Assembly (NCBI RefSeq): GCF_033807715.1
Contig: NC_084601.1
Span: 17,228,690 to 17,292,689 of the forward strand
Source of the DNA: Cololabis saira
Taxonomy: Eukaryota > Chordata > Actinopteri > Beloniformes > Belonidae
Reading direction: 5' to 3'
Length of the DNA: 64,000 bases
Below are positions 54,402 to 64,000 of the stretch, one piece after another. Each line of letters opens with the position of its first letter. The stretch's first letter is position 1. A program made the translations under genes and the position numbers. Under the pieces are notes generated by a model. That model made no database searches and was not told the origin of the DNA. It saw nothing but the letters and a program-made list of their open reading frames with translations.

Positions 54402-57400
54402 GCTCCATGTCTCATTCTCTCACATGCTTCTGATGCGGGACTGATAGAGCCTGGAGCACAGCCATTTGCTGTCAGGACCCAGCTAATGGAATCAACATGG
54501 TTGACGGATAAACCCACCGAAAAAAGGTTGTCAGAGAACTGTGGTCTCTTCATCAACTTCCCCGCTATGTGTTGCACTGCCTTGACCCCTCCCAGTGCCA
54601 GACATTTTATCTTCACTGTAATGAAATTATGTTTCAAGTTCTTTTTTTCTTTTTTAAATCGATGTATAATTTTTTTTGTTGGTTAGAAAGGCCGTTGGCT
54701 AAAGCCTATTGCTTGGAACAAAAATCCCATTTGCTTACCTTCTTCAAAGCATTGTTATTTGTGACTTCATGAGCAGAATGATTCAGGGACAGTCTGATTT
54801 TCTGGAACACAGAGTCCTGTCATTTACTGCTCTAATACCAGTAAAGTCTCAGACCTGATCCTCCTTCTCTCAGATAGCAACAAAACCTCTGTTAAGTTTT
54901 GTGACTGCACTTTGAAACGCTGTCAAAATTGAACCCCCTGGTAGTAATGCCTGCATATTTTTTTTTACCACTTTTAGGTTTGCACAGAAAACATGGCACT
55001 AGAACCAACAGTTTGTCATAGCCATAACATTAGCCAAGATTCCATCCGTGTTATTTTTCTACATTTATAGATATCGAATCAGAAAGAAATGTAATTGCAA
55101 AATGCTTGTTTCAATTTTTATTTCTTCTCGAAATCAGTTCAGATGCCGCAATCAATTACCTGAATGATTGTTTCCACAAATAGTTTGCTGTTTATGTTTT
55201 TAGAGAAGAAACATGATCAACACCAACCCACTTAAAACAATAGTTATAACATGTACAACTGATACTGAACTGAACCATTTTGATCTCGTGTATGGGCCGC
55301 CATTTGTGTATCGCTTACAAAAACATGTCGCTACCTTCTGATAATACTATGCATTCTAATTTATTTCTTCCATACGTTGACATTTCAGTGGTCCATCTCA
55401 AACATGCTTGACGTTTATCCTGTAAGAGCTGTATGTGAACTCATCTCAATAACCAGATTTTGGTAGCAGAATATGTCTTAGGCTGCTTCTTGGCTGAAAT
55501 CACTATCTTTCGAGATTATTGCACTCATTCATGACAAGGATCATTTGAAATTGGAATTTTTGTATGAATCAGAAGGAATGAAGGAATATGAAACAAATTT
55601 TAATATATCGTGTAAGCTATAGAGGTACTAGTAAGTACACATTCTTCGGAGACATATGATGTCATTCTGTTATGCAGCTGAGAAAAGCTATGGGCATTAA
55701 GCCAACACACTTGGCAGTGGAAACGCAAGACAGGTCAGAGCTTACCGTACTATACTGGCTGAAACTGCTTTGTGCTGCTCAGTGGAAAAGAAGCTTGCTT
55801 TACCATTGAATACAGTCTAATACAAACCATCAATGAGTCATAAATGTCGACATACTCATCAAAAGTTCCAGAGCGTTTGGGCAAAATGACATTATTCTAA
55901 ATATAACCATATGTTTTCATATGAGAATGAAAATCATTTGCACTCAATGACTGTGTTAAGTCTGGAACCCATGGACATCACCACATTCTGAGATCTGTCC
56001 CTGGAGATGTTTTTGTCACGCCTCAACTACACCCACCTTCAGTTGCTGCTTTTTTGTGCTCCTTACTGCTTTCAGTTTTGTCTTCAATAATTGAAAAGCA
56101 TGCACTGTTGGACTGAATTTAGAGAAAATAACTTGTTAACTTTCCTTTAGAAAGTCTTGAGCAGCTTTCTCATCATCACAATATGTTTAGCATCATTGCC
56201 TATCAGCATCGTAAAGTGCTGTCCTGTTAGTTTGGTAGAAAATGGTTAAATTTGAGCAGAGCATAGAGCCCTATACAACTCAGAATTCATTTTGAGTAAC
56301 TTCTGTTACTACTCTCGTCATCCATAAACACCTGTACGCCATTCGACTGCCAACCCTACATGCCCGAGCCATAATACATAAGACATGGTGACGTGCAGTA
56401 TGTCGAGGATCATGTGCTGTCTCTTTCCTTTGCCATACTTTTCTCTTCCCATCATTCTGATGTAAATTTGTATTTGTTTCAAAGAATTTGATTACAGAAG
56501 GAGAATGGCTTATAGATGTTTTCTGTCAAAGTCTAAGTTACAACCAGCACCATGCTGTAAACCTCTGTACATATTTACATTCATGAAGCCATTTCGTGAT
56601 TGCAGATTTTGACAAATATATATCTACCTTCTCCAGAACATTCTCGAATTCTGATAATGTCGTAAATCAATTTTAATTCACCAAAGAAGAGGTCTTGACA
56701 TAATCCGCTTTAGTTGTCTTGTGTGGTCTTACAGACTTTTTTGATGCTGTTGACATCACCACTTTCTTTTTAACCAACCAAAGTACTGATTTGGCTACAA
56801 CTGAGGTGTGTGTGCTCTCTGATATATGGATGGTCTCCTTCACTTGCATTGAGATCTCATTGGTAGTTCCTGTCACATAGCTCTCAAATGCCAAATCCGT
56901 ACTTGATATTGATTCCGTGCCTTTTAATTTGTTTCATTTGTCTTGAACGTATGAGGTAGGTTCTTCAAATGGCTGTAATTCCAAAATAGTTAATTCAATA
57001 TTTTTGTCAAATCTCTTAAGTCAAAGTTGAAACTCTACTTTGATCATATCTAGATTGTTTTATTTCAAATCCAATAGGGAAATAATTTTAAAAAGTCTTT
57101 TCCCAGTACTTTTGAACCTTACTGTAATACAAGTAAGGCTGAGGTCAACCAAAATACAGCACTGGATTAAATTAACATTTATCTTAGTTTTGTCAGATAA
57201 AAAGACTCAGATGGCTCAGATCCAGTGGTGCAAATTTTATAGCATCGCTTTCACCCAGAGGAGGTGGAAAGAATGAGAAAATAAACCTGATGAGTTGCTG
57301 TGCCTTTCTTTTCATACCAAATATTAAAAGCTATACTTCTTCCTTTCAAGCCTTCTCGTATACTGTTGCCCAGAAAGTTCAAATACACCACTTTTCCCAG

Positions 57401-60400
57401 ATGCCATTCTCCCATGAAACATCACTGGTAGATCTCATTTCTCGTTGAGAGTCGTCCGCTACTTCTCCGAACTCTGATCTGATTAATAAGACACATGTGA
57501 TGTGTAGAAGTGTAGCGGTGAGGTTACGGATCTCACACATCCAATGGATTCTGAAGCTTAGTGGACAGTTCCTCCAAGCTCCACCAGGAGCCACTCCAGA
57601 TCCATCCGTGTTGCAGAAAAACACACAAGAAGACGGAGAGAAAAGAGTGGGGGGCATGCATGGAGGTAAAAAAGAGCTCAATGCATTAGATCAACCACCC
57701 CACTGGTTCTGTATACCAACAGCTGTGCTCTATAACCCACTTGACAAGATTAAAAGTCCAAACATATAAACAAATAGACAATCAAAGTCCCCGTTTGCAG
57801 AGACTCAGTCATCACGTCCCGTTCCCTCCCTCTGACTCTCTCTGTACCTTGTGAACCACAGATGAGACAAGAAAGAGTGTTGGGAGCGTAATTTAGGGCT
57901 TCATATAAAGATCACAAAATGTGACCTACTTCAGCGCTGCACTGACTGAAAGACGCAAGATTCTAATAACATTTCAGAAGATACTTCCTCATAAATCTTA
58001 AATAGCGTTCCATGAACACAGAGATGTGCAATCCCTAATCTCTGTGTTTGCCTTGTGGGTTCTGGTCTATGGCTGCCCCATTATTTCCCTCCAGAAAGAG
58101 CAAAAAGAAGTGAGACAGAGAGAAATGAGTGATGACAAATCCACAATGCTCAGCAGTACATCTCTTACTACACCGCCATATACCAGTCCTCCTGCGAGCT
58201 AAGACATCCATCCATCCGTCCTTTTGCTCGCCAGCCCTTTGTGTTGTTTGTTTAGTTTGTTTGTTCTGACATGTTAATGGGACAGCTGATGGACTGGCAG
58301 CCTGATGCAGCTCGAGGGGCAGGGGCTGCTGGGTTTATTTTATTCTGACAGCAAAGGGGGAAGGTCAGCACACTCATAGCTCACCTGCCGTCTTCTGCCT
58401 TCCTTTCTCTGTCTTACTTTCTACTCTCACCCTCATTCTTTTTCTTTGTCAAGACTTCTTCCCTTGTTTCCTTCCATCTCCCCCAGTGTGTTTTTTGGGG
58501 GCACATCCGTCTCGGCTCATTTCCTTTCTCATGTTTAGAGCTCTTCTGAAACATTTCCCCCGATGATTGACTGGTGGCTGCGAAGGAAATTGGGACAACA
58601 AATGAGATGAACTGTGGTGCGATGCAAAAAAGCGGGGAAGCTCAGACGGCACCTTCTGCATGTGAGGAGAAGGCTCAAGGCGAGAAAAGATTTGTGAAAC
58701 TCGCAGGACTAATCCATAGAAAATGTTATACTGCCTGCAGTTTGCCAGGGAAAACAAAGGTTTTGAATGTAAAGACACAAAAAAGGGAAGAAAAAAAGAA
58801 AAAGAAACTGACTTTGAAGCAGAAATATGTCAATGCTTATTGTAAACGCACAAAAGGGATGTAATTCTGTAAAAGCTCGATTGCAACACATTGTATGCAT
58901 GATTAGTCTCATTTCTCCTTTGTTGAATCTTTACAGGAATTAAGTTGCTATTATTAACCAGTTGTGAAGCTGCTGTGCTGGATGAAACATTGTGAAGGTG
59001 GGTAGGTTACCATAATGTTCTTCAGTCCCTGTGTGAAATGATTTCACATTTGCTTAAGAGATGCAATGTAAAATGAAAATACAATAAAGAAATGGAGATG
59101 AAAGACGACCGGAAAAAATAAAGAATAGTCCAAAAAGGGATAAACACAAACTCCAAACAACAAAATACAGGCAAAACGTTATTACGGTGACGTTATGAAA
59201 ACTGGTGCTCATTTTGTAAGGAGCAGAGTGATAGGGGAGTCTTTTTATTGGGTCCATCCATGCTCGCTGCGAACAGAGCAACAGTGCAAAAACACCTCAA
59301 AATACCTTATAACAAGCTTGGGAAACAACGAGAGACGCATTAGAGAACAAAATGGACAGTGAGGAACATTCGTGTCTCTCTGCAAAGAAATACATCTGTA
59401 TTTGTTGAGTAACACCACTGCCCTTGACGGCTGTATGACTGTCAAAGCAGTTATTTGCAAGTCTTACACCGGACATTTGAAAATGGATTTTTCTGCCAAT
59501 GTCTGCTCTACTGAAATTCTTCATTCAGTGGAACAGCAACTATGCCTAGCAGCCCATAGGATAAAAATAAACATGATAACAAAAACAGAAGACAGCACAT
59601 TTCCAAAAAGACAGCAAAGTAGTTCTACGACGGTGCCATTGTTTGATACTTGGGTAAAAGGTAAAAATGTTATTTTGATGGGGTATTGTGGAGTGGGCTC
59701 TTCATGATAAATGACTGGAGAATGAAAACAAAATGTTCTTATTGTTAAATACTGTTATTGTTGTACCAGAAGCTATCCAACAATAGTAAACGTCCAGATA
59801 TTTCTTATTATGAAATGCAAGAACAGTTCACTTGAGGGACTTGAGCTAATTAATGGTTACACAAATGTACCGACTTGCAGTGTTTTAGAAAGAGTGTATG
59901 TGTTGGATGTGGAAACAGCTGGTGTGTCTGGGACTGCAGCAATTGCCATTATTGTTCCTAGTAGTAATAATCATAATGTTTATTTGTCAGCTAATAATGT
60001 TCTGTCCACCATAGCTGATGGCTGATAATATAAATGTAGACTGATAATACTGCAGCTGTCCAGTGCAGCATTATCACTCATACGGGTTTTCACTTTTGCT
60101 TCTTGTGAATTACATACTTTGAAACTCAAGAAAAATGATAAATAAAGGATAAAAATGCCACAAGCCGCTGCCTCAACCCTGTGAACATGAACACATTCAA
60201 TTTTGTTTTTCCATGCTTCCAGTTATGGAAAGCACCAAGCATTCACATTTTTCAAGAAAAAACTTGAAAATATATATTTATCCATGTCTTAGTTCTTTTA
60301 AAAGTAAAACAAAAAAAAAAGTGCTCCAAGTTCCACGAGGCAATGGATTCTTTTTTTAGTTTTCCTTTTGACCAGAGACGGAATAACTTCAGTTAACAAA

Positions 60401-60634
60401 GACCCTGGAGAAACAACATCTGGCCATGTGAACTCTCCGGCCAGACGGTGCAAGGGTGCATGCTCTGCGCAGCAATCATATTGAAAAAAACATTAAAAAG
60501 CACATGTTACCATTATTAGTGATTAGAGGTAATGAATAATTTAATCCTGTGAGATATGGCATATTTTCATAGTTAAAGGGAAAAAAATCAAGATAAATCT
60601 ACATAAATGATACAAAAGATGAAACTATTTCAGT
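54402..60634. other. Non-coding interval, nothing recognised
   Basis: AT-rich sequence. Open frames up to about 109 codons (57379-57681, 58449-58778, 59372-59707) show no domain, codon bias or splice support. No RNA genes seen. Confidence 0.5.
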
Positions 60635-60732
60635 TTTTTGTTCCCGGGCTTATATTCACATGGGAAAAGTTGCTTTTCAAAATCTTCCACTGCATTCAAA
60701 CGGCTTCACATCTCTCTTAGGGCACAAACCTC
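60635..60732 (+). repeat. Inverted repeat, left arm (~97 bp)
   Basis: TTTGTTCCCGGGCTTATATT through TTAGGGCACAAACCTCT. Its inverse lies at 61131-61227 with roughly 90% identity by eye. The 398-bp spacer is AT-rich and non-coding. Confidence 0.8.
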
Positions 60733-61130
60733 TGCTGCATTCAAACATCCGCTGAAAGACGACGTTACTTTGTATGTTCATTATAATATTATAATGTTCA
60801 TTATAATTTAAAAGATGTAGAATGACAAGTGTCTTCAGCTTCACTGATTTGACAAAACAATTACTGTGTCTGTACATCTAGCTTTCCTATTTTTCTACCT
60901 TTCACTGATCTAAACAGCTTTAGTATGGCTTTTAAATCAATCCCATAACTGGGAGAGTAGATCACCCTGGTTTGTAGCATTTTATAATATTTTGGAAACC
61001 TAACATGATGTCTTCAAATGGCAAACAGTGTCTTCTCGAAACCCAGAAATGTTCATAATTTTTTTTTAAATGGTAAACTTTCTAGCTTCTTGAGTAATCA
61101 GTTAGTAATGTTTTGCTCATATTCTGACAC

Positions 61131-61227
61131 AGAGGTCTGTGCCCTAAGAAAGATGCAAAGCCGTTTGAATGCAGCGGAAGATTTTGAAAAGCAACTTTTC
61201 CCACGTGAATATAAACCCGGGAACAAA
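61131..61227 (-). repeat. Inverted repeat, right arm (~97 bp)
   Basis: Inverse copy of 60635-60732. It overlaps the unrecognised 87-codon frame at 61018-61281, whose EDFEKQLFPREY part is just the translated repeat. Confidence 0.8.
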
Positions 61228-64000
61228 ATCTGTATGAAGTTTCTGAGAATGTGTAATAAGCCCATAAAAATGCCGAGATGAGAAATCGTGCTGTAATGTG
61301 ATCTAAGGAGATCATTCACAGCAGTCGGTAAACCCCGCACAGATGAAGATTTTCTGCTCTCGATAACACAAACAAAAACAATCAAAATTTGAAAAAAAAA
61401 AAAAAAAAAGATTCTCCAAAACGCATTCATGACTGAAAACAGATAAGGAAAGACACAGAAAAAGAGAGAGGATGAAACTTGTGGTTTTCTGCTAATTCTT
61501 AATCATCTGTCTCAGTTTATTTACTCTTAATCCAAGCGCTTTAAAGCTGCAGGGCCTGTAACACTCTTAATCAACCTCTCTGCCCAGCAGGGCCTGCAGC
61601 TTCTTCACTCACCTAAGTAATTGACTCTTTGTGTTCAAGAGGTAATAAAAGTTTATGACTATTAAACATACCATCAAGTAGGCTGTCGTTTTTATCATTA
61701 TTATTATTAACCAAACTATTAGCAAGGGGAAAGAACATTGTGTACTGATAATCAATTGTTTACTCTGGAGAGGTCTAATTGCCAATTGTTGGCTGGTACT
61801 GACTGCCTGGCGTTTGGACCTGACAGCCCCGAACGTCTGTCAGTTGACGGAAGAGAGGACGGGGCGTCCATTGGTGCTTTGAGCTGCTGCTATAATTGGT
61901 CCCTTTTTTTTCTTTTTTTTTTAAGTATACAGCCTCGTGGTGAGGAGGAAGTGACAGTGCTCTTGTTTGAATCCTGAGGCTTGTAGTTGATTAGGTAGTT
62001 GTGGGACTGAAAGAAGGAGTAAGTGAGTAATTTCTTCCAAAATGACTCACGAAGCCTTAATGAATTCTTCAGAGAATTCTACAATGTGTGAGATGCACTA
62101 CATACCAAGTGACATTTAATCAAGTTTGCCGACATATTGTAAACCTCCTGGATATCTATATTTGACCCAGTCACTTCCAGGTGGGAGTTTTGGGTCAGAC
62201 TGTGTGGAACCCAGCATTAGCCACTCTCTTCTCCTTTGATTAATTGGGTATATTTTTAGGAATTGGCTTGAAATTGATATGGGAGAGATAGGGGCGCTGC
62301 TCAGTGATCCATCTAGTGGTGCCAACCTTGGTGGCCACCGTGACAAATTTAGACATAGAACGTTCTCTTCCTCCAAATTAGATCAAGTCAATGGGCCATG
62401 AAAAACTTGCCTTTGTGTCCCTGGGAACAAGTGAGACCTACACTACAAAAGAAATTAACTTCCCGAGCCAGAAACTTTATCAAGACTTCTGAACTCAGCC
62501 AGGTTATTTTATCACACTGGTATAAGAGCATGTACAAATGAACCTGATAACTTTATTTATGGCCTCCACCTATTGGATACATTGATAAAGCAGACACGTT
62601 CATTCAAGAGAGGAGTAAAAGGTTTCCAATAACACTTAAATAATGTTAAGGACTGCCTGTGCACCAAATACTTAAATATCACTCACAACAGAAGAACAGA
62701 AGAGGAATTTATTTTTTGATTATGTCTATTTCCTTATTGCACTTGACAACATCCCAACATGAACCTATGGTAACTAAAATCTCTACGAAAATATCTATCC
62801 TCACTTCACATAAATTAATATAATTTATCAGAATGAAATCATAGTATAACCAGACAAAACTAGATGTTTTATAGAAAACCCATAAGCTCTGGAATATTAA
62901 CCAGCCTTTTTCACTATATGCATTCAGCGGCACATTAATCAGGTTATGTTACATTAACTTGATTTTGTTCCTTTAAAAATAAACTTATTTTAAAAACGCA
63001 GAATTCATTCTTGCGCTGTTACAGTGAAGATTTGTGATACAATAAGAAGTAAGGGCCATAGCCATTGATAAATGACATCGGGGGATTCAATGAAATATAT
63101 TCTACAAATAATATTTAGCACATCATATTGTTCTATTGTGAGAGCCAAATTATAATTAGAACCATTTTTAACATTTTTGTTCCTGTGTAAGCCTTTGAAA
63201 CTTATAGTGAAGAGAAATAAATGCAGCAAAGTCCTCCAACCTATAACAAAATGTTATTTGGATCATCTTGTGGCAGGGAAAAGACCTAAAAGCCCCAAAG
63301 AGATACTCAAGGCAAGAAAGCTGGAAACAAAGCAATAACAGTGAGACAAAACAGAGACAGAAAATAATAGCAGGAAAGAAGACATTATGTTTCATTTTCC
63401 TCAGCACAGCCCGCAGTACCAGTGCAGATTAGTTCTCTAAGTGCTCCGTTGGATGTAGTGAAGAGAATAAGAGAACTTATTGCATAACTGAGAAGATTAA
63501 AGGGAAGTCCAGTTTTTCCAGCTCTTCTCTCCATGAAGGGATGCTGTCAGCAGTTTGTGTTCCATGAACGGATATATTTTTCAATTGCATATAAAAGACA
63601 ATACAGCCTTCTACACACCTGCATACCTCGGTCTTAAATATGTTTATAGGTCCCGTAAGGACCCATGGTGACACAGGTGTCACACTGCCTTAAAATATCC
63701 TGGAAAATCCCTTAGAGATATAGTCCATTCCTATATGTCCTTGATGAATGACATACGTGTTATGAACCCCTTTTTATGAAGTAAAAGTGGGTCTAGATTC
63801 TTATAGTTTAATTTATTCAAGGAAAGTTAGGATTCGTGGGTTTGTGTCAGGCAAATTCAGGCACATTACTGTTCCTTTTATAATAGTTCTGTGATTTTAA
63901 ACAGAAAATTAGGAGGCCAGGGGAAAGAAATGTGGGTAAGTTACAGTTAAAAGAAGTTAATATTAACCGTTTGTTTAAGTTGAAAACCACTGTAATATGC
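61228..64000. other. Non-coding interval to window end
   Basis: AT-rich with a poly(A) run at about 61392-61409 and T-rich tracts near 61904-61922. No exon, RNA gene or bounded repeat could be supported. Confidence 0.5.

Noticed and set aside
61018..61281. 87-codon ORF with EDFEKQLFPREYKPGNK
   Set aside because: Its most protein-like part is one arm of an inverted repeat whose other copy lies in non-coding sequence.

Overview
The window looks like teleost fish nuclear DNA. It is AT-rich and intron-containing, with vertebrate splice sites. Its repeats are typical of ray-finned fish: L2-like LINE remnants, a tRNA-like SINE, Tc1/mariner, PIF/Harbinger and hAT elements, long (AC)n and (AGAC)n microsatellites, and a fish-type 28S rRNA fragment. 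The species cannot be fixed from sequence alone. No bacterial or operon-type organisation is present.

Only one host protein-coding gene is supported. It is the 3' part of an angiopoietin gene, most likely angpt2, on the + strand. Four consecutive coding exons at 1994-2095, 5019-5185, 8237-8367 and 8613-8773 join in frame into 186 residues plus stop. They cover most of the fibrinogen-like, Tie2-binding domain. The upstream exons (signal peptide, coiled coil, start of the fibrinogen domain) were not found and presumably lie before base 1. The 3' UTR probably runs to a poly(A) signal near 9452.

From about 9.5 kb to the end of the window I see no convincing host exon. This is a gene desert, or the intron of a gene whose exons lie outside, populated by repeats. 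In order: a short teleost repeat (15.4 kb), an L2-like reverse transcriptase remnant (19.8-20.1 kb), an L2-type 3' tail (22.8-23.0 kb), another fish repeat (23.06-23.87 kb), (AC)n (30.1 kb), a short telomere-like motif (30.9 kb), a decayed hAT transposase (32.1-32.6 kb), a (GGAC)n/(AGAC)n array (34.9-35.1 kb), an LTR- or promoter-like block (38.5-39.5 kb), a 2.86 kb terminal-inverted-repeat element carrying a nested MITE (40.2-43.05 kb), a nested double palindrome (44.2-47.4 kb), a broken Harbinger transposase (48.6-49.4 kb), an rDNA-carrying element (53.3-54.4 kb) and a 97-bp inverted repeat pair (60.6-61.2 kb).

Two mobile-element structures stand out. At 44225-47398 an element with near-identical ~485-bp terminal inverted repeats and a 6-bp target duplication was hit by a Tc1 element. 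That Tc1 element is itself a head-to-head inverted duplication of its 3' half, leaving an open 309-codon chimeric frame with an intact DD34E triad but no DNA-binding domain. At 53332-54401 an element with short TIRs and a 6-bp target duplication carries the start of 28S rRNA plus probable ITS2, and the 28S piece is split by the 3' end of a LINE.
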